Shown: one piece after another, positions 9,471 through 21,097 of the stretch
Layout: each line of letters begins with the position of its first letter
Position numbering within the stretch: position 1 is the first letter of the stretch
DNA from: Phalacrocorax aristotelis
Taxonomy: Eukaryota > Chordata > Aves > Suliformes > Phalacrocoracidae
DNA length: 64,000 nucleotides
Direction: 5' to 3'
NCBI RefSeq assembly: GCF_949628215.1
Contig: NW_027441236.1
Coordinates: 310,001-374,000 of the forward strand
Notes under the pieces: model-generated
Seen by the model: only the letters and a program-made list of their open reading frames with translations
Database searches by the model: none
Told to the model about the DNA's origin: nothing
Position numbers and translations under genes: made by a program

Positions 9471-9772
9471 TACGGGCACCCGAGGGCCAGCCTGCTTTTG
9501 AGGAACAGCATGAGGATGTCGGTGTCGACGCTCAGCAGTGGAAGGAAGCTTCTTTTGGAGGCCAAGAAGATGAAGTAGAGTGCGTATTTGTTGTGTTTGA
9601 TTTTCATTGCGGGGATGGGGAGGGGTGGGACATGGAAAACGCGGTCCCGGGCAGGGGAGGTGTCTATGATGTGGGAGGCCGTGAGAGAGATCATGGACGC
9701 TGCTGGACAGGCGTTAGAACCCGTTGCTCAGGTTGGACGGACCCGGCAGAACCACCGCACCATCTTAAGTAA
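9471..9772 (+). other. Candidate exon with an acidic open frame
   Basis: This segment follows a good acceptor (TTCTCTTCCTTTGGCAG, ending 9470). The frame starting two bases in stays open for about 100 codons to a TAA at 9770. The first 36 or so residues are rich in E, D and Q (for example EGQPAFEEQHEDVG and GGQEDEVE), unlike the arginine- and proline-rich by-product frames elsewhere. I recognise no domain and no clear donor follows. It could be an exon relic of the gene from which the locus arose, a lncRNA exon, or chance. Confidence 0.3.
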
Positions 9773-10094
9773 TGCCTGCTCACGTACTGAGATTTTAGTA
9801 GTTGCCCCCGCATCAGCTTTGGCTTTTCCTCGTCGAGCTTGTGTTTTGGCAAGAAGCGTCTTTCGTTAAGCATTTGGGTCTAAGGGGTGTCCGTGAGGCT
9901 ACGTGGTGCCCATCCCCATGAGATTTTGTGACCATCAAGTGATATTCAGCATCCATCTTATGCCCGTCTCCTGTAACTACTCTGCAGTTTTCGCTTAAGG
10001 CTTGATAGCGCAGCGTTAGCTGAGGGCGGCATTTACCCCGCTGGCCCCTCCACGCCGATGGCGTTTCCCCTGCCGGCCGCTGTCCGTTCCCTGT

Positions 10095-11150
10095 AACTGT
10101 GACTCTTGTCCCGGCAGAACCTTTGCCAAAGCCACCTTTGTGCTCCGCAGCAGTCTGTTTTCTGTCTCGAGTATGTTTCTTTTCGGTATCCGATACCCCA
10201 GAGCTGTGTACCGTTGGCTCAGGTCTCTCCTTGAGCTTCTGCGAGAAGAGAGAGCCTTCATCTGTTTTTATCCATGTGTCTCCTGGGGTGTTTTTTTGTT
10301 GTCCTTTACAATTTAGTTTTGCCCCAGCTACTGAGGTGTTAATTTAGCTGCTTCATACGGTTCCCGATACGCTTGTGTATTTCCACGTTTCTTTTCATGT
10401 TTTTTGTCCTTTGAGACTGATCCAGTTCTGTTAAGGGACTGAGCGAGAGAGAGCGTTGAGGTGACTCCGAATGGTTGATGGTTTTACAGTAAATGATTGA
10501 CTTTATAACCAGAGATATTTTTTGAGAAGGGGTTCTTAAAAAATTTCATTCTGCTTTGCCATTCCGCTGGCGTAGATGAGCCCCAGCCTTTTTTCGGGAG
10601 GCTCATTCTGCTCCTGGGCTTCTCTGGTACTGTTCCTTGAGTTGGTTGCAGGTTTTGAGCTGTCTAAGATCTTTGGGTAGGTGTGTTTTGACATTCAGAG
10701 ATGGGGAGGTTTCTGGCTGAGGTAAGAGATTAAGGAGCAGTCAAAGTTGAGCAGCAGATATATATTAGAAAGTACACTTGTACGAGCTTTTGTTTTTCCT
10801 TGGGTCAGTAAGTTTGTGTTGGGTGTTCAGGGGTAGCAAGATGGTCTGATAGATTGTTTTGGATTATTTGGTTTTGTGGGGGTGTTATGGTTTTGTCTGG
10901 GTTTTTTTGTTTGTGGTTTGTTGTTCTTTTGTGTGTGTGGTAGGTTTTTTTGTTTGGTTGTTTTGTTTTCCCGGAATTTTATGACTTGACCAAAGGTAGA
11001 AGCTTATATTTTTTCCACCGGTTTTGCCTGTGTGTTGTGCAAGTTGTTGACGTTATCTCTCAATAGGACTGACGGTGAGATGCTGCGGTAGGGGTTAGGG
11101 TGAGCGTGTTGTACGTGTCTGTATATGGAGCTCTAGCCTTCCTTCAGAAA
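10095..11150. repeat. Paralogous block B, CpG-richer copy
   Basis: This block aligns in the same orientation with about 29630-30990. Shared anchors are GCAGAACCTTT.CCAAAGCCA, CTCCGCAG.A, GTATGTTTCTTTT...GATACCCC, GGTTTTGAGCTGT.TAA followed by GGTAGGTGTGTTTTGA, and GGGGTTAGGGTGAG. The copy here keeps CG dinucleotides at several places where the other has TG or CA. It has no gene content that I can recognise. The + strand becomes strongly G/T-rich toward 10,800-11,000. Confidence 0.75.
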
Positions 11151-12000
11151 GCAGCAGGGGCGTAATGCATAGTGTGTGTCGGGTTACGGAACTGCTCGTC
11201 GCCTTTCCCGATTGCCCGCAGAGTACCACGTTGTCCCGAGAACCTCTGCAGCTTGCGGCAGGTCCCTCGTAGATTATAAGCATCAGGGCTTCCGTTATTT
11301 TGTGGGCCTGTAGAGAGCACAGAGTCTGCGGGAAGCCGGAAGGTGGGAGGTGCTCGCAGAACGCGGGGCAGAGGTGGGAAGGGCGGCTCCCGAGGAGCGG
11401 CTGACAGAGGGGCTTTAGGGGTGCAAATACAGGGCAGGAGCTGTCGGGAAGGAGTGAGGTTCCTTCCCTAACAGTTCAGGAGGAGAGGAGGGGTTTTTGA
11501 AGTCTTGGTACCGGGGGATGGTTGGGAAAGGGGTGTTTAAGTGTTAGCTAATGGCCGCGTTCTGTGTGCAAGCAGCCTCCGGTAGCCCAGTCTCCTTCCC
11601 CGTATGTGTCAGCGCGGCCACTCGAGCGTGCTGTCTGCCGAGAGGTTCTCCACCCAGCTGTTCATGGAGTCGCTCAGGAGTGAGTTACCTACAAAGGGAG
11701 TGTGTGTCACTACACCAGCCATGCCCGTTTGCTTCCCGTATTGCTTTTGGCATTTGCCCTATCGGTGTCCGCCTGTGCTTGAGTCATCTGACACGAACTG
11801 TAATTTTTGTGTGTTGCGTGGTTTGACTTTTTCTTGCAGCTCAAGTAATAGGTCTAGGGTTAAGCAGGACAATTGAGTGAGGCGTGACAGCAAAGGCGAG
11901 CAGATGGCGTCGTGTGCTGTGACGGGGCAGGCTGTGAGGTCACTCGTCTGGGATTTCTGCCTTTGGGGTCTCTGTGTTGCCGAACAAGTCAGTCAAAAGG
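11150..12000. other. Unassigned G-rich intergenic sequence
   Basis: This is mixed sequence between block B and the first degenerate macrosatellite monomer. The + strand is G/T-rich. A CTTTTTCTTGCAG acceptor-like site lies near 11,840. No conserved reading frame, RNA gene or transposable element is recognised. Confidence 0.35.
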
Positions 12001-13962
12001 ATTTGTTTGTTTTGCGTGGTGAGCTCTTGCTTTTGGAAAGCAGTGTCTAATATCTGTGTGCCTCTCCGTATTTCCCCAGAAGTGGGCCCAGCATTGAAGG
12101 TGACGGTTCCCCAGCCATCGGGGACGGACCGAGTACGTGAGCAGGCACCTGACGTGGCCACTGACCCGGGAGGCACGGATCGGGAGGTGAGGGAACCGTG
12201 TTGGCATGGCAGGGGAAAGGATGAGTCTGGAATGTGGCTGTTGGTGGAGATGCATGGCAGGGAGCCGGACACGGGAGGGAGGGGGCGAACAGAGCATCGT
12301 GAGAAGGTAGGTCAGCACGTGACAACGGAGGGGTCGTGCAGTGCGAGCACCTATGTGACTAGTTAATGAAGGGACTCACAAAACTATATGCAAAGCGGGA
12401 TGTCTGCCCCGAGCTCATCGGGCAAGGTGAGCGATGAACAGGAAACCGTAGCAGCTGTTATTTTTGAGGTGTGGAATTGTTTGTGAGCGGGCGGCCGCTT
12501 CCAGGCGCAGCGGTCACCTTGTCTCTCTGGTTCTTTAGGCACCGTAGGTGGCGGCGGCCACGACATCCAGCCTCATTAGAGCGTGGGGGAGCGGAAGTTC
12601 ACGGCGCTTCCGAGGAGGCTGTTGTTGCGGAAGTGGCCGGCGTTGAGTGGTGTGACACTGAGTGATGGCACCGCACATTTGGAGATGAAGAGTATCCGTG
12701 TGACCACAGCCCCATCCTACATAGCCTGTGTGGCCTTCTTAAAGGATGGCTTTTGAGCCCCCGGATTTGGAAGGGAAGCTGAGGGGCCGATGCTGTCTTT
12801 GTGCAGGTGGCCGGTCGGTTGGGGGAAGCGCAGGTGGGGCAGGCAAGGGTTGTAAAATCAGTGGAGGGTACCGTTCAGAGACCGGACATGTTTGGGCCGA
12901 GGGAGGTTGTGGTGTCCTTTCTGCAAAACAGAAGCATCTGCCAGGCAGGGGAGTTCCTGCCTGTGCTTGTGCTGTTGTGTGGATTTTGTAGTCTGTTCCT
13001 TACTGTACTTGGGTCTCGATGTGTCTGTTGTTCTCCGTGCTGAGCAGGCACCTAGGTAGCAATATTGAGGGTTTTGCAAGCCCTGGCTCATCGGCATAAT
13101 GGTAACCGAGAGCTTCCTTTCTCGCATTTTAAGTCTACTGCATAGATTTGTCTTGTGTCTGAAATATTAGACCTTTATAGAAGGTCATCTTTTTGCGGCG
13201 GTGATTAAGGCGGCCTCAGTACTGCTGCTGAAGAGCAGTCTGAATACGCAGGGCCCTTTTCTGGGACCTGTTCCCTGCACCTGTACGTTCTGAGGTCTTT
13301 AAGAGTGGCTTGTCGCTCGTGCATCGTCCTAGTTGTGGGTATATGGTTTCATCGCAGGTGATGATGGTACGTGACTTCTCTGCGGATGCTATAGCTTCTT
13401 CCTCGCTGCCGTATAGATCTTCTCGCCCGGTGGCATCTCTGGGCCGGAAGTCCGTCGTCTCGGTGAGAGTTTTCTTAGGTGCCTCGATCGCGTCGCTTGT
13501 AGTATTTGTGAGCGGTGTCGGTCCGTGCACGTCGATGCCTGTGTCAGAGCTGCTCCGCCTGGGGGTGTAGCAATGGTAGAGCGGGGGAAAGAATAGCAAT
13601 AAGAGTATATGGTTAATGTTAATATGCATAGACTGTTCTGGCAACGCCTGTACAACCCTCGTCGGAGCGAGTGGCCGTTGGCAGCGGGCGAGGACGGTAA
13701 TTTCCGGGGCGTTTTGTGGGTGCCGAGGGGATGACCGTAGCTGCCTGGGAGAGGCAGCTAGAGTGCTAGCTGAGCAGAGGGCACCTCTCAGCTGTTCAAG
13801 CTTGTACGTGCGTGGGGCTTAGCATTTGATTGAAGGTATTTCCTTTAATGGCATGCAGTAGTTGGGCTCTAGATGGTATTCCTACGTGGAAGCAAGACCT
13901 GTGGAATGGTTAAGCTGTTGCTGTGCGTCCAGGTGACTTGTTCTATCATGCTGTTCTTGCAG
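12000..13962 (+). repeat. Degenerate macrosatellite monomer Ma
   Basis: This stretch aligns with the 2.15-kb array unit but is heavily diverged. 12,655-13,070 matches the part from exon-like segment F through the GGGGAAGG landmark to the GAGCCAGGCAGGTGCCT acceptor region (here GAGCAGGCACCTAGG). 13,310-13,470 matches the GTCCGTCGTCTCGGT...GTGAGAG region, and 13,735-13,790 matches the GAGGGAGCTAGAG.CTTAGCTGAGC region. An exon-like segment at 12,080-12,186 lies between TTTCCCCAG and GGGAG|GTGAGG. Ma lies outside the homogeneous array and so preserves an older state of the unit. Confidence 0.7.
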
Positions 13963-15900
13963 AGGATGAAGATGGAGCTGTGCAGGGTGACAGAGCAGAG
14001 CTGAGTAGAGCACACTAAGGCGGCGGGTCCGTGTGCAGGATTAAAGGGAAGATGCGACTGAAGGCTATTTGAGGAGCATTTCAGGCGAGCTGGGTCGCAG
14101 TGAGGGGGCGCATGGGGCTGGTGACTTTGTTCTCTTTGCTCTCAGGAGCACAGCGCTATCCCTAGGGGCTGGCAAGGTTCTAATTGTGGGGCCGGCGCCC
14201 ATCGGGTGCTTCTTTTTGCGTTACAGTTTAAAGCGTGGATCGCTCTGATGTTTGAGGAGTTTCTGGGCAGTTGTCGTCTGCGGCGTCGTTCCCAGATGCG
14301 TGAACAGCTCTGCTCTGTCGCTGTCTGTTTTCAGGGAGCGTGATTTCTTTCCTGCATCCTTACATTCTTAGGTCTTGTAGCTGGGCTTCTTGTGCCTCCT
14401 CCCTCTCAGTTTTGAGAGGAACTTCTTGTCACGGGCCCTGACGCTCTTCTAATCTTTTTGGATCGCGTTAGGGCCTCCTTGCGTCACTGTCAGGGTTCTG
14501 CAGGTCTTGTTGCTGGACGAGCTCTTCCGTCCAGTTGTCTCTGTGTTTGCCGAGAGCGTTCTCTCGTCTCGGAGGCGCGCAGTTTGTAGTGTTTCTCATA
14601 GCATTGGTGTGTGCGTTTGAGTTTGTCTCGGACCGCCTTGTTGGCCGTGTAGAGTCGGGTAGGTGGCACAGCGATGAGAGGTTAGGGTTCATCTGTTGCT
14701 GTGCCAAGGCTGTTGGGGGAAAAGGTCGTACCGTCATCTCAGATTGAGTGGCCCTCCTCAGCGGGCGAGGACCGTTTTGTGGGCTCGGAGGCCGTGACCG
14801 TGGCTATCTGGGAGAGGCAGCTAGAGTTCAGCTGAGCAGATTACCTCTGCAGGGTGTTCAAGCTTGTACGTGCGTAGGGCTTCATGTTTGATGTCATATG
14901 TTTGTTTTTAATGGCAGGTTATAGTCGGTCTTCAGGAACCGTTAAGGTACTGCTGTGCAACCAGGCGACTTGTTTGGTATTGGTTTTGGAGATGCTGAGG
15001 GACGAGTCGTGCAGGGCGACGGAGGGGAACTGAGGGGACCGATGTAAGCGGGTGAGTCGGTGCGTGGTGTATATAGAGGGAAGATGTGACCGATGGCTCT
15101 ATGACTCCGTTGCTCCTTGCGTTTGTCTTTTGTTTTGGTTTTGAAGTAGCGTAGCAATGAGCAAAGGAGGCAAGTCGAGCAAGGCGAGTGGTGATTGGTG
15201 GGCTGAAGTAGCAGCTCTTCTGAGGTGTTGTGTTGCTGGGGAAGTTATAAGCAACGCGCGTTGTTCGGGTGTTACGGACGGCGGGCGAGGTGCCGTGTTC
15301 AGCTGCAAGTGACGTAGGCCGGGTGGGAGGCTGTCGAGGGAAAGGGGTGCGAGACGGGGATCGGTGCGGGCAGGCTGTGGCATCGGGCAGCATCTCAGGA
15401 GGTGCCTTTTCGCTTGGCTTTTTGCAGGTGCCGCTGGCAGGCTCGGAGCGGTGCTGCCGCATGCCTATGAGAGGTCTGAGAAGGTGGGGCAGCGGCCAGC
15501 ATCTAAGACCAGAGAATGCTGTGGTCCGTCGTCGAGCTCTTCAGTTTTGTAGGTAACACGTGGGCCGTCTTTGGAACGGCGTATGAGCATTAGAAGTGAG
15601 CTGGGTAGTAATGAGGAAGTCATGGGGCGGTGATTTCTCACGAGCGTAACGGTAGTTTACTGTGTGTTCATACATTTGGTGCCACAAGCGATGACGGAAG
15701 CGGGGTGTGATGCTGGAATCTGTGCAGAGCAGGTGAGCCGATGGGCATGTTCGTTTTGATGAGGGGGGTGCTCTGGTAGAGATCTGTGTTGACCTGTGTG
15801 ATACTTATTGCTGGCCCTGGTGTTTTTTGGGTTTTTTTTTTGTTTTTTTTTTTATTTTTTTTTCCACGTGATGAAGAGGCACCTGGCCACTGCGAGAATA
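13963..15900 (+). repeat. Degenerate macrosatellite monomer Mb
   Basis: This is a second diverged copy of the array unit. Matches in array order include the GGCGCCCATCGGGTGCTTCT block near 14,190; the CAGCTCTGCTCTGTCGCTGT segment near 14,310; the CTTGTCACGGGCC block near 14,430; exon-like segment A at 14,992-15,051 with donor GTGAGT; the GTGGGCTGAAG block near 15,200; exon-like segment C from 15,429; and segment F (GTGATGAAGAGGCACCTGGCC) near 15,868. A further segment A copy begins at 13,963 after TTCTTGCAG. The join near 14,100 lacks part of a unit, so there has been an internal deletion. Confidence 0.75.
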
Positions 15901-16935
15901 TCCTGGTTAGCTGGTGTGTTTCTTGTTGTGAAAGGATTCATAATCTGGCCCATCTGAAAGCCCCGCAGTGTGACTTTTGTTAGGAAGAGATTTTATAAAA
16001 TTGAGATATTTCTTATTCAGTGAGGTTGCATTCTATGAACTTGCCATCAGAGTGCATCTTAGAGACAGTGTCTTTGTCAGCAGAACTCATCAGCACAAGA
16101 CTTGCAAAGTATTGCTTTTTTTTTTTAAGATAAAAAAATCAATGGTCCTTGCGGAGATCCAAGCACAGCACATACTCCAGATGTTGATGGCATTGGTAGT
16201 GCTTGGGTTCCCAGTTGTAACAGTCGAGATACCATAAAAATACGGTTCCCCTGTATGCTTCGGTACAGCCGAACGCATTAGCAGGTCTGCCGGTCCTTCT
16301 TGGTAGCCCCGTGTATTGCAACACTGGGGATTTGATTTGCGTGTTTTTTTTGTTGTGGTATTTTTTTTCCCCAAAAAAAGTAAAACCGTATCGGGGATCT
16401 CTTCACGCACCGATTCTTCTGTCATAAATGAAAGTTTAAAAAAAGCTAACAGTGTCTGATTTACGACGTGACTTGCGCTGTTTCAGCTGTAACTGCCAAG
16501 CAGATGTAGGGTACGATTTGTTAGGTGTACTTAAGCGCAGGTAGGTATTTGTTGTGAATATTTAATGAGGGGCGACTGAATGTTGGGGGGCGGGGGGGTT
16601 TCCTGCCGGTATTTTGAGGGAGCGCTCTTAAGTATTTTATTTCAGTCTCGCTTTCGACGCGCGTTTCCCTGGCAGTTCAGCAGCACCTCTTGGGCGGGGC
16701 AGCTGGGCGGACGTCCCTCCCGACTCCGTAACACGCCAAAACCCCCCAGTCACGTTGCTGCTGTGTATTTTGGAGATAGATAATCTTATGGCGGGCGTGA
16801 ACGGCTGTGCGAGTTAAATGAACGCAGAAGGAAAATGGAAAGCTTTTATAGCCTAGACGCTCATATTGGATGTGCGTAAACACGCGCCCGCCTTCTCAGC
16901 ACAAAGTGAATTACTGAGACTTATTCTTAATTTTT
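15901..16935. other. Unassigned sequence between monomer Mb and block A
   Basis: This region has poly-T/A runs near 15,830-15,870, 16,115-16,140 and 16,345-16,380. A G-run lies near 16,585, and there is a GC-richer stretch (16,650-16,750) with several CpGs. No gene, LTR ends or LINE similarity is recognised. The short frames on either strand are unremarkable. Confidence 0.35.
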
Positions 16936-17864
16936 TACGTTACTCTTTCAAGTTTGACGCTTCACTTCAGGCTTCGTGGAGCCAGGCAGCAAGACGTGCG
17001 GCGGCAGGGCGAGGGCTGTAGCTGCTGCGGTGGATCTGTAAGCGGAGGTTCCGGTACAACTTTGCCCCGCAGCCTCACGGGGTTATCTCCCCGCAGCGGT
17101 GCCGTAAGGAAGGGATGAGACGTTTTCCAGCACCAGCCAGAGCGTTCAGTGTTACACGAAGAATCTGTTCAAAATGGTATCGGTTAGTCTTAATACCGTT
17201 TTCAAGCGTTCCAATCACTCTAGCTTTTAAAGGATGTGTTGTGTTTTGAGATGACCTGTTTGCCTAGGATCTTGCTGCGGCTCAATTTCCTTCCTATCCC
17301 TTAGGCTGACTGAGCTCCTCCGTTTTCTTCTGTGCTATTTTATTAACGTGCTGAAATATAGTTTGGGATTTCTGTTTTTCAGATGTCTTCTAAGTGTCTC
17401 GTGATGCTCAAGAGATGCCCCCCGGCCCGGGTTTGCCTGCTGGTCGTTAAGCGTGGTGAAGGTAAGGGGCCATCCCTCTGCCTGGAGGCTCCCGGCTCTG
17501 TCTCCAGCAGGTGCCCCGCAGGTGCGGCCGCAAGGGGTGCCTGGAGGGGAGAGTCGGGGCCCCCAGGGACCGGGGCTGTTTGTTGCCCCAGGGAGCCCGT
17601 CCCAGAGCGGTAACAGAGTGGGAGCATGGCCGAGCAGAGCCTGAGAGAGATGTGACACTGTCCTCTGGCAGGCTCCCGCTCCGCTGTGGGGTGGCCGCCA
17701 GCCTGCGGACAGGGGCTGGGGGGGCTGCCCCACCTTTTAGATATTAGCAGAGCTCCCCTTTTTTGGGGGGGTGGGTGGGGTGGGTGTGTGTACCTTTGTA
17801 AATGACACTATTAATGAGCTGCAGGTTGGAGCAGATTCCCTTGTTTAGTGCCCTTCTTGGGGTT

Positions 17865-17918
17865 GAATCACAGATTCTTAGGTTGGAAGGGACCTCAGGG
17901 ATCACCTAGTCCAACCTT
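17865..17918 (-). mobile_element. CR1 LINE 3'-end fragment
   Basis: The stretch contains TTAGGTTGGAAGGGACCT and GATCACCTAGTCCAACC, the reverse complement of the conserved CR1 3' end. It is only about 55 bp long, so it is a severely 5'-truncated copy. It sits just before the AT-rich tract. The CR1 fragment in the paralogous block (22,000-22,045) lies at a different place, so the two are separate insertions. Confidence 0.85.
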
Positions 17919-18059
17919 ACTATAATAAAATAGGGGGAGTCCTGGGCGGGTGATGATGTCATGCAGGGCACCCCAGTGTCAATGGGGGAGCTGATAATGC
18001 ATCAGAGGAGCAGGTCAGTGTGTGTGAGTCATCTAGGGGTTCCCCCCCCTCAAAAAGGG

Positions 18060-18700
18060 GGGTTGCAGCCCAAAAATGCCAGAAAATTCAGGGGGCTATT
18101 AAGAAAAATATTTTAAGAAGCAAACGTGGGTGTGAGGCACTGAATTAGAGAAAACCTCTTATTTTATATATATTGAAAAGTATTATTACTTTATAGATGT
18201 ATAAAGGGATTTTAGGATAGAAAGAATTCTACATTGAGATACGGGATTTTAAAATACAAAAGTAACTCGCCTGTCTACATATATTTAAAATAAAAAATAA
18301 AGGCGTTTAAAATGAAGAAAAAGGATTTATGAAGGAATTCAAAATAGAAGGAAGTCTGACTAGAGCGAGCATCTACACTTACTGTGTATTACATAGTCTA
18401 AGTAGATGTCTAAATAGAGAAGTTGAAAAAGATTCAAGTGTCAGAAAAGTATAAGTAAGCAGATAGCTAGTCTAAATAGGTGTTCTATGTATGTATTGAT
18501 ATGTAAGTCTAAACAGGTATGTGGAAATAGCTATTCTGTGTAAGTGTAAATAGTCTAAATAGATGTGTAAAATATATGTATTCCATAAGCATATGGATGT
18601 GTAAGTACACACATAAGTGTAAATGTCTATGCTATATAAGGTTTTTAAAATGCAAAGAAACCCTATTTATACATAGGATTTATAAATTGGACAACGCCCC
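18060..18700. repeat. AT-rich degenerate tandem tract in block A copy 1
   Basis: This is a strongly A/T-rich tract in which phrases such as AGTCTAAATAGATGTGTAA and GTGTAAATAGTC recur at irregular short spacing. It contrasts sharply with its GC-rich neighbours. The paralogous tract is at 21,650-22,410. Confidence 0.6.
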
Positions 18701-19063
18701 TCAACTCCCCCCATCAACTCAAGACACAAATGTGCTTTCAAATGCTGCCCCTCTCGCCTTCTCCTTTTCCTATCCCAGTGTGGGCCTGATTCCCCCAAAT
18801 GGGGATTTTCCCCTATGGGGCCGCATATGCGGAGTGGGAGCTGCTGCCAGGGTACAAAAGAACCCCAAACCTTTTGAGTCTGGGTCTGCAGTGGTGGGGG
18901 GTGGTGGAACCAAAGCAAACTGGAAGAGTCAACTCCAGGTGGATTTGTGCAGCTGGAAAGCAAGAAAATGGCTGGGGGCTATGAAAGGGGGAAGGGGCTC
19001 TTAAGATGCAAAACCAGAAGTTAACTGTTCTATCTCTGAATGCTTATCCAGCTGAAAGTTAAT

Positions 19064-19560
19064 TGTTGCGGAACGCTTGTCTAGCCACTGTGTAAAATAA
19101 TTAGCAAGGAGGCCTGGAATCCACTTGCGAAGGACAAATTCCTGAGAAGGATGGAAAATTGTCTAAAGAACCAGGTAAAACAGTAGTTTAGACAAGTGTC
19201 AAGAGATAACTGAGTCTGCGCAAAACCAAAAGGTTACTAGCGGTGATGAAGAGGAGCCAGCAGCCTTCATCTTTACTACCCCCGATCACCACCACGAGGA
19301 GGCACTGCGCAAGCTCAGTTGGGAAAGATTTATGGAAACTACTTTTTTGGCTAATTTTAATACGACGTGGGGAAAGGTCATGCATATCTATAGGCGTATT
19401 GGGAAATTGTATGTATCTGTAATGCTTTACTATATAAATGGAAGACAAACTATCACAGAGGTGCGCATGACTTTGGTGGGACTACCCCCCGTGCTGCCCA
19501 GCACTGAATAAACATACCTACTTCACAATCTTACAGATTGTGGAGTCCGCTTTCCGCACA
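19064..19560 (+). mobile_element. Solo LTR of an avian endogenous retrovirus
   Basis: The element starts TGTTGCGGAA and ends TTCCGCACA, which form near-perfect terminal inverted repeats with TG...CA ends. It has TATATAAA at 19,431-19,438 and AATAAA at 19,507-19,512, in the right order and spacing for U3, R and U5. It is 497 bp long with no internal region beside it. No target-site duplication is seen (AGTTAAT against TCAGGTA). The sequence just upstream (from about 19,018) resembles the first 40 or so bases of the LTR, so the left edge may have been rearranged. Confidence 0.78.
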
Positions 19561-20500
19561 TCAGGTAGGTGGGCTGGGGAGTGACAAAACAAACACACAC
19601 CACAAAAAAAAAAACCTACAAAAAACTCCAAATGAAGAAAACCCATGGACCAGCCACTCTCATCCACAAAACATAAACTGAAAATCAGCAATTCTTGTGG
19701 TTCAAAAACACAAACCCCCCCACTTTATACAATGTTTTTGAAAAAAAAAACCCAGTTTTTATATTAAAAAAAAAAGGACTCAAAACACAAATCCCCAAGA
19801 AACCCAGCAAAATGGAAAACAACACAACCCAAAGATAAAAAAAAACCCCTCCAAAGCAATAATTGACCAACCCAACCCTATAAAAAAAAAAACTATGAAA
19901 ATCCTGTTTTGGGGATTACTAGGTGTGAAACACCTGCATTTGGAAGGGCATTTCTGGGGCTTGTCTGGAATGGATTCTCCGCAGTGGGTCAGTTATCTGG
20001 AGCGGATCATCATCTGCAGGTTATCCCAGGTGAGTTGCCCGTTGTGGATTATCCTGGGGGGACCCCCTGGTGTCAGTCATCCCCATGCATGTTCCCCATG
20101 GAGTGTCTGCCCAGACATTCCCCCATCCAGCAGTGTCTGTCTCCTCCCCCACCCTTCCTCTCCATGTGTCTCTGCCCTCCCTTCCACTGAAATGGGCCTC
20201 CTGCATGAGGTTTTCTCCTGTGTGGGTTTTTTCTTGGTGACATGCCCTCACTTACCCTGGCCTCCTGTTCTGTGCTCGCTGAAGCCTTGTGCTTATGCAG
20301 GATGAGCAGAGCAGGGTCCTGGCAGTGCAGAGGCGAGGCGAGGTGCTGACAAGCCAATGAAGGCCAAGGCTCAGCAGCGCACAACTCCTTTGCAGGTCAG
20401 CCACTGGCATCTGGTCTGCCTGGCTGCCCTGTGCCCTGACGCACAGCTGCCCCCATCACCCCAAGCAGCCTGCCTTCAGAAGGGCAGCTGTGTTCCCCTG
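19561..20500. other. A-rich low-complexity sequence and unassigned DNA
   Basis: 19,585-19,890 is A-rich with many AAAAAAAACCC and CAAAACA runs, probably a decayed poly-A-like or simple-sequence region. 19,900-20,500 is mixed and CT-rich with TGTCTGCCTCC-type phrases like the pyrimidine minisatellite elsewhere. No gene or RNA is recognised. Confidence 0.4.
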
Positions 20501-21097
20501 ATTTTACTCCTTTAGGTTTGGCACTTTGGGCTTCATTGAGTAAGCATGATGTGCAGCAGCAGCAGTGAAAGAGCTGTAGCTGTGGTGGTGAATCGGTAAG
20601 CATAGGTTCTTGGTACGCTATAGCATTGCCCTGCAGTCTCATAGGGTTATCTCCCTGCGGCAGTGCCGTAAGGAAGGGATGAGGCTTTTTCTAACACCAG
20701 CAAGAATGTTTAGTGTGGTACCATTTTGGTCAGATTTTTAGTATAAATAGCTGTTAATAGTTTTTTAAGTGTTCTACTCACTTAAGCTGTAAAGGATATG
20801 TTGTGTTTCAAGCTGATTCATTTACTTAGAAACCTCCTTTGACTGAACTGTTAGACTATGCCTTAGGCTGACAACAGTTTGTATTTTCATCTGCTCCCAT
20901 TTTTTTAATATGGTGACATATAGTTAGATTTTTGTTTTTCCAACATCTTGATGAAAGCATCTCGGTATGCTCAGTAAATACGTCCCCACCCATGCTTGCT
21001 TCCTGTTACTCGGGGCACACTAATGTCACTATGGGTGGGGAAATGATGCAGCAGAGCAGCAGGTGAGGGGGGATGGTGCGTGAGGGATTTTAGATGG

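Larger units (their letters stand above)
16935..18905. repeat. Paralogous block A, CpG-richer copy
   Basis: This block aligns with about 20,500-22,620 in the same orientation. Shared anchors include GGGTTATCTCCC.GC.G, GTGCCGTAAGGAAGGGATGAG, AAAGGAT.TGTTGTGTTT, CCTTAGGCTGAC, TTTCTGTTTTTC, the CCCCCCTC...GGGG run, the AT-rich core and GAGAGCTGCTGCCA-like sequence. Identity is visibly well below that of the 5-kb copies. A TTTCTGTTTTTCAG acceptor-like site lies at 17,382. I find no conserved protein. Confidence 0.75.

Noticed and set aside
11088..11102. TTAGGG strings as interstitial telomere repeats (also near 14,690 and 30,945)
   Set aside because: Only single TTAGGG hexamers occur, with no tandem run.
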